Source: Varanus komodoensis
Lineage: Eukaryota > Chordata > Lepidosauria > Squamata > Varanidae
Reading direction: 5' to 3'
Assembly: GCF_004798865.1 (NCBI RefSeq)
Contig: NW_025336598.1
Span: 26,988,955 to 27,052,954, forward strand
Length of the DNA: 64,000 nucleotides
Part shown: positions 1 to 12,094 of the stretch, in pieces
Numbering within the stretch: position 1 is the stretch's first letter
How the letters are laid out: each line of letters opens with the position of its first letter
Position numbers and translations under genes: made by a program
The notes under the pieces: generated by a model
The model's database searches: none
The model's input: the letters and a program-made list of their open reading frames with translations, nothing else
What the model was told of the DNA's origin: nothing

Positions 1-420
1 TTTATCTTGTAAAAGGCCTGCAAACCAGATGAACTCTCCCCCTACATTTTCGGCAGTCCCTAGGCTAACAGAGCGGGCCTAATATGGGCCCAAGTATAAC
101 ACGGAATTTTGCGGAATCCAACCAGAAAATAATGCAGGGATGGAAAAAGGACCTCTACAAATATACTTACCAAGCCCATGGTCACCAGTCAATAGCATAA
201 AAAAGGATGGAATGAATACAATTTCCTATCAGGATCCAGGCCAAGGTGAAAGCACAGTATCAGTTCCTGTGCCTTTCTTCTGACAGTATAACAAAGTGTG
301 GAACCCATTGTAACAAACACTTTCTCCAAATGGTTATGCTAACACCAAAAAGTCATTCTGTCATGTATGAGGAGTCCAGAATATGAGTCATTCAGTGCCA
401 GTATTGCCCAATTTGTAAAT

Positions 421-1089
421 ACCTCCCACACCACAAAGTTTATAGCAGAAAGGGGCCTAATGTACCTAAAGCACACTGAGTACTCTATATGTATGTGAAC
501 CACATTTTTAAATAATAATAATAATTATTACTACTACTACTACTATTACTATTATTTGTATTTGCATTATGCTCTATAGCCTAGCGGCTCCCCAGACAGC
601 TTACAATAAAACAGCTAAAACAATTTAAGACAACAACAAATAACACAATTTGTTATTTGTTGTTATTAAAACCATATAAAACCAATAAAAAAAACAATGC
701 AATATAAAACACAAAGAATAAAATATAAAAACAATGGCAATGCAACGAGAAAATTCAATTGAAAAGACAAGTAGCAATATTAAACAGTGTTTAGAAAACC
801 AAGTTAGCTATTAAATGCCTGTTTAAACAGACCAGTCTTTACTTGGCAGCTAAAAGAAATCAATGATGATTCTAGGCTCGCCTCCCTGGGAAGCATATTC
901 CATAAGCAGGGTGCCACCATGGAAAAGGCCCTTCTCCTTGCCCTTCCCCCCTCACTTCTTTTGAGATACACAGAGGCAGAGAAGGACCTCTGTCGATGAT
1001 CTTAGTGAACAGTGAACTTACCTCCCACGCCACAAAGATAACAGCAGAGAAGGTCCTGAAGCACACTGAATAGTCTATATGTATGTGAA
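421..1089. repeat. Diverged direct repeats flanking an old dispersed repeat
   Basis: A stretch at 421-503 recurs at 1,020-1,089 with roughly 80% identity and one 10-bp gap. Both start ACCTCCCAC and end CTATATGTATGTGAA. Between them lie a (TTA)/(CTA) simple repeat, a 13-bp-arm palindrome near 632-665, an A-rich stretch and an old dispersed repeat (GCAGGGTGCCACCATGGAAA region). The flanking repeats are far too long for a target-site duplication, so a local duplication is likelier. Confidence 0.6.
545..1000 (+). repeat. Old dispersed repeat, family not identified
   Basis: A-rich sequence followed by CCTGGGAAGCATATTCCATA and AGGGTGCCACCATGGAAAAG. The same order of motifs recurs at 50,018-50,470 and in part at 43,860-44,200, so this is an interspersed family. 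I recognise it as common in lizard genomes but cannot name it with confidence. Confidence 0.5.
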
Positions 1090-4000
1090 AAACTATATAA
1101 ATACCATTATTAATATTAATGGTGATAATAACAATATACTTGTTTATTGTTCCTTTGTGGGGTATTTTACAGAATAGGATGCAACAACCTGCTGTTTATT
1201 TCTATTGCCCCATGTAACCTATTCCTTTAAAACTGATTTCTCAAAAACAAGATTCACAACCTCTTTATCTGCAGAAACAGCAAATGTGGCCTATGTATTG
1301 TTGTAGTTTTCTCTTTTTCTGTCTCCAATTCAATAAATAAAAATAGCAATTTAGGTTATCCAGCATTAGTACTTTGGTGGCACCTGGGCAGAGATGGAGG
1401 GGGGGTTGTTGTTCATTTTGCTTCCATCACCTCTCGTTTTGTCTCTTAGTGGCTTAGACTTTCTTCTTCATTTGTTTCCGCACACTGCACTCTGCTTTCT
1501 GTTTTGCATGCCACAGATTCTGTAACAAAACAGACTCATCTGCAGCATTCTGAGCCACTCACTTCTGTTGGATTTGCTCCCAAGAAGGCAATCCTCACAA
1601 ACACAAATGTTAACAATAAGATTTTATTACTGGCAATAATCTGCAAGAAGAATGATGTCTTTGAGTAGAGCCAAACTAGATAGTGTAAGACAGAGAGTTG
1701 CTGATACGTCATGCATTTATTTCATTTGTTCCCTGCCATGTCTAAGACAACAACATGACGCAGTGCATGTCCCACTCCTGCCTAGTATCACTGGCTGGCT
1801 TGAGGCATGTCAGGTTGCAATTCATTTTTTCCCATTTAATTCCATTTCTATACAACTCAACATTTAAAGCTCTCTGGGCAGTTCACGACAGTTCATAAAA
1901 ACAGAGACCATAATGTAAATACAAATGGCATACTCATATAAGTACAGGAAACAGAATCAACACTTGGAGAAACTAAGCACAATTTGCCAACACAGTTAGA
2001 TCAGCATTAAAAGCCCCCATATCCCATGAGTCACTAGTGGATGCCCCAGGGAAAGGGCAGTGTTGACAGGCATCAACAGTGCAAAGATGTCTCATCATCA
2101 GTTCCTTCCATCGGAGCACATGGCAGTGCTTACTTACCATGTCCATTATATCCCTTATAATGAACTTTGGTGAAAACCCATAAAGTGAGAGAGGGAAAGG
2201 GGGGAAGGAGAAAGGAGGTGACTCAGGCAAGAAAAGGAAATGAAGTGCCGCAATACCTAAGCGAAAAACTGGCATCTGCATGCACGTGACAGTGCTGGTG
2301 GTGGAATGTTTCATTATCTTCCACAAAAGGGCAATGGGTAACTTGACTGATGGCAGAATCAGCATCAAGACCAGTCTAACTAGTTATGCACAGACAAACC
2401 TTGCTATAAAAGCAATGTATCTCCTGTGGCACAACTGTCTCGGGTCCAAAATCCAGATGTTACAGGTTGCACCACTGCACTAGTTCGTCTCCCAGCCATT
2501 CAACACACAACTGGAAAGATGTTTTGCTGAAGCCAAGGAAAGCTGGCCAGTGAACACATGCTTAGGATCAGATCAGGCGTTTTCTCCAGTTCCAAAGCAT
2601 GTATTCTGCTTGTCTGTTCACAAGACATAAATACTTGGAACTTAGCATGTGACTGTGATCTCATTTCCCGCACTCCTTCACCCCCAAGGGAAGGAGGGCT
2701 GAGGACAGGAGCTTAATCTTAAGGTTCAGTGTAGAGCCACCATTCTGCCTGTGGGCTATTTATTTATTTAAAGCTTTTCTATCCCATCCCCTACAAACAT
2801 CTCGGGACAGCTTCCAATAAATGAGTAGAATAAATAAACCCCACAGCATCTGGCCATTAATATACTAAACCCAGTTAAAACCAACTAAACATTAAAATAG
2901 CAGCAAAATAACAAGGGTTTTTCTCTTTCTCACTCTCCTCCCCTGCTTTCCCCCTACTGGTTGCCTGTGTATCGGTGTATGAAAATGCTCCGGAAATTGG
3001 TATTTCCCTTAGACAGGATAAAGCAGTGGTCCTCAGATAACCTTCACTCTGGTCAGAGCCTTCTGAAAGAGGAACTTTCCATTTGTGAGCATGCAATGTG
3101 CCTTTCTAAAACGGCTCCTTCTTGAGAAAATAACAAGGAAAGCAACACTGTGAATTTTCTCAAGTCTTATGACCCGATCGTTTGCAGAGGCTCAATTGGG
3201 AGTGCCTGGCTACTATAGTATGAGAGCCACAGGGAAGGTTTTGGTGATTGGTTTTGTTGTCTGCAACAGATTAGGAACACATGAAGCGCATTTGAAGGAA
3301 TGGCTCCATCCTTATCTATCATAGAGAGACTTTTCTAAAGTAACCATTACCTCATGAAAAGAAAGCGCTTAAGGTGAGGGTTACTTTAGAAATTTCTCTC
3401 CAGGATGGACTCCAACTTCAATCTGATTGAAACAACTTAATGAGGCCCACGAGTCACCCCCTCCACACACACAAAACCCCACCTGAGCAGCAAACTTACA
3501 TTCTGCAGTTTTTCTGAGATGAGAAGGCGATGTATTCACTTCCAGACTATTATTTTTATAGCTTAGAAAGTGTTGTCTTTCACATCAGAGAGAAAAGAAT
3601 CTAAGCAACCTTTGTTGCATTTTGTATTTCAATGTTAATACCCAGCAGCCCATTGTAGTATGTGCTTTATATATCCAACTCTTTAACAACAGCACTGTCA
3701 GTTCAGTATTGTTAAATCTATGCTGCTCAGCATGACTCTGTTATCTGATAGTTGCCTTTATGCCCTAAGGGCCTAAAATGTTCCTAAATGAGAATAAGCC
3801 TAGATGGGAAAGAGGATATTCACAGCCTTGTGTTTACTGCAGTACAATAAGCTACAGCAGCCTACAGTGTTCCTTCCCTTCCTTTGCTGGAGTTGGGCTC
3901 CAAGCTCTCTTAAAAACAGGGAACTTAAAAAGCAGTATTTGAAGGAAAAGATTAAATGTGTAGACAGGTGCTCATTTGGTTGCCTGTCAGTAAAAATCAT

Positions 4001-7000
4001 CCCCCAGTAACTAAGCAGTAAGACTCTCTAAGAAGTGTTGGACTTTTTTCCTTTTCCTTTATGGTTGTCAAAGAAAGATGTTTGTAGGCTCATCTGCAAA
4101 GCTGAGCCTGGATCCCACAAAAAAGCCATTTGCTTTTTAATCGTAACGATTGTTTAAGTAATTGGGTAGGGATGTTCTTTTAATTTAAAGAGAGCTTATT
4201 TTTATCAGTGCATAAATTTTGTGGACTTATTTGGAGAAGTGAGCTTAAACCCTGAAGGGTTTAGCCTGTTACACTCTCGTTCCTTCTGCTAAAATCTTTT
4301 GTCCAGAAGCAGGCAGGAATCTAAGAATCCCACATACTCTGGCTCTTGATCCCAGCTTGGGAGCTGCTTGCCAGATGGAATGCCTCTTCCTGTATTCAGA
4401 CAGATTACAGGGCCACAGTTTCAAACATCGCATTTGTTTGGATGGAACAGTTATTCCAGAGAAGTAAGACCTTCTGAGATGCTGTGCTTACAATATTCTT
4501 TTCCCACAAAGGCCCATCAGGCCTTAACATTGTTGATATACTAGAAGAGGACATATGTATTTGTTCCAACAAGACTTTGGAGAATGCTGAACATTTGGAC
4601 TGTTGCCTTTTAAAGTCACTGGATGAAACTTGCAGCAGGATGCAAAGGTCAACATTGATTAAAATAGTTTAAGTATTGTTCCAGTACTGAACATTTTGCA
4701 GAGGAAGAGACTGGGGAGCTATGTACATCCATGCCAATCACTCAGTTTAATGTTTCATTTGGCACCTTATATTTCAAGCCTTGCTGGAATTATGATTGTT
4801 AGAGATAATGACAAAGCATTGTATTTTCAATTTCATTTTCTTCATCATGTGAAAATTGCTTTTACAGTCTTAAGCAAATTTTCTAGAAAAGTCCAGACAC
4901 TGTGCAGTACAATCCCAAGTATGTTTATTCAGGAAAAAAATTCCTCTATGTTCAATTGGACTTACTCAGTAGGAAAGACATTTAGCACTGTGGCCTTGTT
5001 TAATCATCTTATGGTAAACTTATCAAATTATAGAGCTATGTTAATTTAATATGTGATATTAAGGCATCTAGCTTTTTGCATGAAGTAAGCATATCCCAAG
5101 ATAGCAGTGTTTCCGCAAACTGAACAAATTGTGTATCTTAACAGAGTACCAAATCCATAACACTTCAAGCACACAGACGTGACCTAACATAATAGTACTA
5201 ACATGTCTTGAACAATTAGTTACCATATTTCCAAAGAATCCAAGAACCAGATGATTCTCTACAAATCTCCCCTTTCCAAATGAAGATCTTAAAAATTAAT
5301 TAAAATAAAACCAAAGCACAAAGTGGCTTTCAGTGCTTCCTTTAGAAAGGCAACATGCCAATGTATTGCCAATAAAGCAGTACTACATTTGTGCTAGCTT
5401 AAAACATATACCAGAATGTGCCAAGTTTCCTTATTTGGGGAAAAAAGCAGTTCCTTGGCTTTCCAGAACTTTTACAATCCATTTTTAGATTCGTGCTTTC
5501 GTGTCCCAATATTGCACTCAGCTCTTGGGATTTCAAGTGCAATCCCCTTGCAAACACCCAAAGCAGTGACAGACAGAAAAATACATATAACATGTCGGTT
5601 TATTCCGTTACATTCTCCATAAGAAAAACCGCACTGTAAATAGCAAATACAGCTTTCATTTTTTTAGGATAGAAAGTGTGCATTTATTAGGTCTCATTAT
5701 TAGGATCGTTTTCTGTCCAAGCAAGGGTCCTGACATTTTCAGCAGCTGCCTAAAGGAGAAGCTGTCAGAGGAAGATTTCTCTGTGGTGACTCCCAGGGCC
5801 AGAAAGTTTCACTTACCAGGCAGAACAAGAGCTTTTTTTTGTGGCGGGGGAGCTTAACCACACCAAAATCCCCTACAAATTTTACCCTTGGCTTTTCTCA
5901 AAACCTTGCTCCCAAAAGAAAGTCATCAACCAAAGACTTTCACAAGCTTGCTAACTTCTATATATAGAATTTTAACCAAACATGTTTTCTCTTCTGTTTG
6001 AAAATCCCTTGTAACTTATCTTTCTTTGATTTCTAGTGTTCTTAAGCAGTCAGATTGTGCACACCAGGGTTGTGCTGGGAGCAAGAGATGGTATCATGAT
6101 TAACAAAAATGTGCCATGGCCCTTAAGATATCAACACAGACTGAGGTCTCCTAGCCTTTTCTACTAAAAGGGTTTTTTTTTTAAGAAAATCGACAAAGGA
6201 AAGTTGGGTCTGAAGAGGAAGACCTCAGAATGTACCATAAAATCTGGTGAATGAGGTGGGATGAAAGTCCTGTATGGAAGAACTCCCAATACCTCACCTG
6301 AAGGGGCTTTTCATGGCATCTCTCCATACATGGAAGGCTCTGCCCATCTGGACTTGCATGACATCCTTATTATTAAACTTTAGCAACCAGTTTAAATCCC
6401 TTCTGTTTGCCCACCCAGTAAGCCCACATGAATATATTACCCTTTTTTAAAAAAAGTACTAGTCTGCTGGGAATTTGAAGAGGAAGAAAAGGTAGCTGAA
6501 TTTCGGTGCAGGAACTGGAGGGAGTGGCTTCCCTCTTCTACCAGCCAATCTGGTTTCTAAGCTGGGTGCAGTGTCTTTCCCTATGCATGGAACTCCTTGT
6601 TTCCTATGGTCCCAAGGCTAGTGCTTCAATGCAAGGGCAATTTTAACCATGTTTTTAATTGAACAGTGATCCAGTGGCATTTTTGGTAGTGAATAGTTTT
6701 AACTGTGGTAATGTCTGGGGTTTAGTTACATGGTACTTACATGCTTGTGGGGGGGGGGGGGATGATTTTCCTGCTCAAGTATGCAAACTATTTGCTTTGC
6801 TGCACTTTTGTTAGCTGCTTTGTGAACTTTATTTTAAATTAAAATTAAATACTTGAGTTAAAAAGCATTCTGTAAATATTCAAAACAATTCAAAACAATT
6901 TAATAGTCCATACCTTTAGAAGTGGCATTATATGAACATTAAGCATAGTGCTCAGTTCACTGTGGATACTGCTGCCACATACGGAAGATGCTCATTCTAT

Positions 7001-7260
7001 TTTTGCCCAACCTTATCTATGCCACATTTCACCAACATGGCAACTTGAGATGATTTGGACTTTTAACTCCTATCAGCTCCAGTCAGCATGGCCAATGACC
7101 AGGAATTCCGGGATTTGTAGTTCTAGAGATCAGCAAAGCCTTTGTCAACAAACAAAAACAAAGACTTTCTGTCTAAATGGGAACTTTGTATCTGCCTCCT
7201 ATATTGCAGTTCTGTTCCACTTTTCTGGCTTGATGCAAATTCTAATGATTAAGATTATGG
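1090..7260. other. Unannotated stretch, probably intron 1 of the next gene
   Basis: AT-rich sequence with no recognised gene. A LINE-like decayed tail occurs near 6,270-6,420, an ancient repeat trace at 4,890-4,990 and a 12-14 base poly-G run near 6,750. I looked for the first coding exon of MAP3K20 (kinase N-terminus, GGGSFGSVYRA) on the minus strand and did not find it. Confidence 0.6.
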
Positions 7261-7265
7261 TGATT

Positions 7266-7476
7266 ACATTTATATCCTGCCTTTTCTCCTTTTTGAGAGG
7301 AACCTAAGGCAGCTTCCATAGTCTTCCTCCACTCCATTTAATCCTCACAGCAACACCATGAGAGGTGGGTTAGGCCATGAGTGAGCCAAAGTCACCCAGC
7401 AAGCTTCATGGCTGAATGGGAACCTGAATTTCCAGGTCCCCAGTCCAGGACGCTCCCCGCCATACCACACTGCGTC
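7266..7476 (-). mobile_element. tRNA-derived SINE, squamate type (copy 1)
   Basis: Read on the minus strand it has the family's order: a tRNA-like head with degraded box B, a middle with TGGGTGACTTTGGC, and a tail GGCAGGATATAAATG. Five other copies in this window share that order. There are many differences between copies, so it is old. Confidence 0.7.
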
Positions 7477-7837
7477 TCTTACCTATGCTCTGGAGCACCC
7501 TGACTCAAAGTATGTGGGCAGGGGAAAGTGGTGAGATGAATGAGGCATGCATGACTTCTCATCCACCCTCGAGACCAGCACTACCTGTGGATGACTAGGC
7601 AGTAAGCAGTGGTAAACGTAAGCCAGAGGCATGTCATGGAATCTCCCAGCTGTGGACAGAATACAGTCTGCAGGTCCTCCCCAACCAGGCAGCCAGTTCT
7701 ACCCTTAGAACTTCTCAAAACCAAGCCAAGCTATGCCAAACCAAAACAGAATGTGGGAGAAACCAGAACTGACAGATTTGCCACTTCAGGCCTGGGGCTT
7801 TGCATGCTTTGCTCTCCAAAGGATGGGTATGAATCTT

Positions 7838-7879
7838 AATCAGGGACTTAGCTGTATAAATCAGGGATTTAGCTGTATA
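7838..7879. repeat. 21-bp tandem duplication
   Basis: Two adjacent 21-bp units starting AATCAGGGA and ending CTGTATA, with a single mismatch. A recent small duplication, probably by replication slippage. Confidence 0.85.
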
Positions 7880-10019
7880 AGTCTTTCTCTTTCTGGATGG
7901 ACTCCTCATCTTCATGGATCTTCTCCATGCTGATAACAACAATATCTACTAAATTTGAATGGTATAGGTGGGTGAGAATTTCACTTCAGTTCATTTTTCT
8001 ATTAGAATTTACCAGGATTCAGAAAGTTCTTAATATTTAGGAAAGGAAGAACATGAGATCAGTTAAAAAAAACCGGATAGGGGAGAAAGCAAAACTGGCA
8101 GATTTGCCCATTCTTACTTCTCTTTCTCTCCAGACCCTCTCCTCCCACAGCTCTTCCATACTGTGCCACCATGTTGCTCTGCATCATGCCAAGGCAATGA
8201 GCTCTCCAGGGGAACAGAGCTTTTTCCACTCCCAGAGGCAGTGTGCTGCTTTTTGTTGGAATGTGTGTATGTGTAAGAAACAGGTGTACAAATGTATGGG
8301 TGAATGGAGTGTGTGGGGGAGTATGTGAGAACAGAATGAGTGCCTGTGTTTCTGTGTTGGTGTGAATGACTGTGTGTGTGTGCAGGCAACCATGCCAATT
8401 TTGAGGATGGTGCCACCCACTGCTGCCATGGGTCCCCCAGTGCTGCTCTCAGGCTGAAAAGGGTCCTCATTTTGGAATCAAAATATCTGACTAGGAGAAG
8501 GAGACTCCAGCTGAAATCCTCCATCAGCCAAGAAGCGTATTTGGTAACAGTAGGTCAATCTTACTCTTGAAGCCTGATTTACATCACACAATTGTTGCTC
8601 AGATGAATTTGGGGAAGAATTGATGCTGAATCAGTTCTTTGGAGGAAAAGTAAGATATGAATGTATTAAGTGAACAGACAATTAAGATCTTTTGAGCCTA
8701 CAGATTCCATCAAATGCTACCTTTATATATGAATCTTAAGCATTATTACTATTTTAACTTTTTAATTTTTATAAAAGTGCTAAAGCCTAGGGTTTTAGGA
8801 CGACTGGGTGTTCTGTTCTACAGAGCAATCATGACAAAACAGATAGAAAGACAAGCAGTCAAATATTAAGTTTCCATTTTTCACACAAGTGTACAGTGCT
8901 CTGCAAGATGCTACATCACTCTTGTTATGACTTTCTAATAGTTTCTGCATAAGTCACAGATAAAACATTTCAAGGTAGCTTATACAACTAAATCTATGTC
9001 CGAACAAATGTGTATGTATCTCAAAATCTGCAATGACACTTAAACATGTGCAAGGTTTTGACACCTCAATTTATTTCAGCTGTTTGGTTTTGGACTTGAA
9101 ACAAGGGCACAAAACCAGCCTTATTCTCAAGGAATACTAATCAGAGATCAGAAGCCCAGCTTCAGCACTCACGGGTCAAGCAGCTGTCAGGGCTTCACAC
9201 CTTGGTAAGCTCACTGGCGCCAATGCCTGGCTGCAACCGGTGTCTAGCAGAGGCAAGCAGTCATTTTAATTTCCCACAATTCCCTTGATGTCACCCCCTT
9301 CCAAGCTACTAAACCCTTTGCACTCTTACTTGGGACTTCTGCATTTTAACAGTGCAGCTCTCTCAGATGTTTTTAATGCAGCATCTAAGTCCAAGCACAC
9401 TTAAAACTCATTAAGGCTTACTTCTGAGTAAATATGCCAGGTATCAAGCTGTCAGAGCTGCAGTACTGCATAGTCATTTCAGGGCATTCCGAATGTTGCT
9501 TAAGAGATTGCATTCTTCACAGACACTGCAAAAAGAAAACTAATTTCCTCACAAAGCTAAATATCTAAGTGGGCTTTAATTGTGTTTTTTAATGTTTTTA
9601 TTGGTTGCATAACTTGTAGCTTTTCTCCTTCCATGGGGGCCACAAAATAAAAGCATAAAAAAACCAAAGGAAAAACAAAACCATGATTCTAAGTGACCTT
9701 TCTGAGGAGGTTGGGAAAAGGCCGAAACTCAGGAGAATGAAATATGAACCTACTCATCCCTGTGCCTGTTGCAAGAGAGGAGTTGCTCAGGTACACCTGA
9801 TTCAGGAAAAAAGCAGCAGCATCACCGCCACCAGGGCCTACTGGTGGAATTCCAGTCTCCATAGCAAGTTAAAAACAAGAGCCATAAAGTGTAAAGAGAG
9901 CACGAGCGTGCTTTTAAGTTAAACACAACGTTGGATTCCAAGAACAAGAAGGGACGTTTCCAACTCGTTAGCAAACTTATATAAAACCTTCTTGGCAGGC
10001 GAAAGGGTCTGACTTGGCA
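7880..10019. other. Unannotated stretch
   Basis: No gene was recognised. It includes GT-rich sequence near 8,260-8,390, which generates spurious His/Thr/Cys-rich ORFs, and trace LINE-like sequence near 9,390-9,470 and 9,580-9,660. Confidence 0.6.
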
Positions 10020-10810
10020 AGCCAGGCGCGCGGTCCCCTTTTCAAGAGGCTGAGGCCGGCCAGAGCGAGCGCAGCAGGGAAATTTATTACTCCGAGAGGT
10101 CTCTCCTGCTCCAAACACGCGCTAAGCTGCCAACCTTTCTAGCTCGGGTGGATCGACGCGCCTTTGGGCTCTCAGCGGCGCCAAACGGGGAGCTGCGGCG
10201 CGCCCCTGGCCCGGCCCCCCGCCCGGCCCAGCCCGGCCCGCTGCCCCGTCCCCCCTCGTGGGAAGGAGGCGCGGGGCGCAGCCTCGGGCATTCTCCTCCC
10301 GCAGAAGGCAGCCCCACTTCAGCCAGCCAGCCCGGTTTGCGCAACGACGCAGCGCGCGCCTTTACCTTCCTGCGGGGACACCGGAGTGGCGCTGCCCGCC
10401 GAGAGGAGCCGCGAACTTGTCCGTGAGGAGCCGCTCGGCTCGCTTCTTCCGTCTCGGGGCGCCTTCAGCCGGCGGGACCTCTTGCGACGCGCGGGGAGTG
10501 CGTATGCGCGCGCGCGAGGGAGCGAGCGTGTTTTTCTTGTGTGTTTGTGGGTGTGTGAGCGCGCGCCGTGTGAGAGTGTGTGTGTGTTTCTGCGCGCGCG
10601 CGCGCACGCTGTGTCTCGCACGCTTCCGGCTCATGTCAAAGGAGGCGAACAATCCGGCCGCTTGGTGTCTCCGGAGCCCGCGCTGGAAGCGCCACCGCGC
10701 GCCCCGCTGAGCCCGGAGCAGCGGCAACCCGCGTCCCCCTCGCGGGGCTCCGCGCCCTCAAGCCTTCACCTGAAGAGGACGCCAGCTCGTAACCCGCCCC
10801 CCCGCCCACA
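10020..10810. promoter_or_regulatory. CpG island, probable promoter of the gene downstream of RAPGEF4
   Basis: About 0.8 kb of very GC-rich, CpG-dense sequence in an AT-rich region. It has several GC-box-like cores (CCGCCC, for example near 10,215 and 10,795) and no TATA box that I could place. In human, MAP3K20 follows RAPGEF4 in the same orientation and starts about 20 kb beyond its 3' end. Here the island is 14 kb beyond the 3' end, so it is most likely the MAP3K20 promoter with a non-coding first exon on the minus strand. That gene assignment is synteny inference. A bidirectional or lncRNA promoter is also possible. Confidence 0.75.
10366..10560 (-). other. Candidate non-coding first exon ending at a GT donor
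   Basis: On the minus strand the island contains GGAAG|GTAAAG, a good splice donor, with the exon's last base at 10,366. A transcript starting higher in the island could use it. The upper limit given is arbitrary because no start site can be seen. There is no open frame that I would call coding. Confidence 0.3.
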
Positions 10811-10934
10811 CACGCGACTCACGGAGCAAAGTCCAACTTTATCAGCCCCAGGCCTCGACCAAACTGCAGGGCAGAGCCGCGCGGGATTTCTTCATATATT
10901 AAAACAGAATGAACGAATAAAGAAAAGGCCATTC

Positions 10935-11066
10935 CTTTGAGATACAACAGAACGCAAGCAGGAGTGGGGTTCCCACCCAGCACTACCTGAAGATACCAGA
11001 GATTAACCTTTAACCAGCAAACTTTTGCACGCAAGGCAGCTGCTCTGCCACTGAGCTGGTGTCCAT
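10935..11066 (-). mobile_element. tRNA-Ala-like SINE fragment
   Basis: On the minus strand it reads AGCTCAGTGGCAGAGCAGCT followed by GCCTTGCGTGC, a box A and anticodon-arm region like tRNA-Ala, then a decayed box B and ATCTTCAGGTAGTGCTGGG. This is the head of a SINE common in lizards. It lacks a proper acceptor stem, so it is not a functional tRNA gene. It lies just outside the CpG island. Confidence 0.75.
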
Positions 11067-12090
11067 GTGGTGTTTTAAATATGAGCAGAGTTATATTGGC
11101 GAAGGCTTCTTGGAAAGCTTTTGGGGAAATTTGCAAGAGACCTCCGGACTCCTGCTGGTGTTTGCTGTTAACCGAGGGACGGGCACGCCAAGCCTGCTTA
11201 TGCTCAGTGGGCTGCACCGGCAGGTCTGCTGTCTGAAGCACTCGACACGGAAATTCTCTGGTGCACAACTGGTATAACTTCCAGGCACCAAGGCGGAATT
11301 TTCGGTGACTTGGCCTATGGTTGGTCTGGCCTACGGTGGTCTACTCTTCATTATTTGGTTCAAGCCGTGGAGTTTGAATTTTATTGCCTAAGACAATAAA
11401 ATAATGTTTACTTAAACCATTTGGCCATTTAAATCCACTGGAGTGACTGCTGGAGAAAAGAGCTCAGGATTGCTTTGTAAGGCTTCGATCCAAAACAGGC
11501 ACAGTGAGGAGGAAACCCCCCTTGAGCACAGCAGGGCCGACTTCTGAGTACACGGTGGAGCATTGCACTGCATGGTTGAAATCCTATATGGTAGAAATAC
11601 CTACATGGTAGAAAGGCCAACAGTGGGATTTACTTTTGAGATAATGAGCATAGGATGATTCTTACACTGCCACCCCAGGAATTAAATAATCTCTACTTTA
11701 ACACATTCCAGAGATTTTATATCTCTTTCTAAAGGACTTCCTGTGAGAATTGGTTTTAAGGAGTAGTAGGGACATCTATTTTGCAAGGTTGGTACCTAGT
11801 GCTGCTGATAGGGATATGGGAGGACTGACTCTGGGCATTAACAGACTGGCTTAGAAAACACATTTTAGCAGGTTAGTTGTTGGTAGAACCATTAGCAACC
11901 TTACGCACCCGGTGGTGATATAATGGCATGACTGCGGACAATGGTCCTGAAATATATTTTAGAGCTCAGAGTTCCAGTCGTTACTGAGACTCATACATCA
12001 GCAGGTAAGATGTTACAGTACTAGCAGGAGCACAGATTATGCAGTAATAAAAGTAGGAATGTAATAATGTAAAATAAAGTGCAAAAGTAG
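11067..12090. other. Unannotated stretch
   Basis: About 1 kb between the SINE and the first BovB fragment. I see no coding or structured feature in it. Confidence 0.6.
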
Positions 12091-12094
12091 GACC

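Noticed and set aside
8114-8524. 136-codon minus-strand ORF with His/Thr/Ser repeats
   Set aside because: The composition comes from the GT-rich tract at 8,260-8,390; there is no domain or homology that I recognise.
1-10019. First coding exon of MAP3K20 on the minus strand
   Set aside because: I looked for the kinase N-terminal glycine loop (GGGSFGSVYRA) and surrounding residues and saw no match; if MAP3K20 is the neighbour, the exon lies outside the window.
10164-10940. 258-codon plus-strand ORF and several others of 90-150 codons
   Set aside because: They overlap one another in several frames within the CpG island, where high GC content makes stops rare. The translations are Arg/Pro/Ala-rich with no known domain.
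10935-11066. Functional tRNA-Ala gene on the minus strand
   Set aside because: Only the 5' half resembles a tRNA; the T arm and acceptor stem do not pair, and the downstream body matches a lizard SINE.
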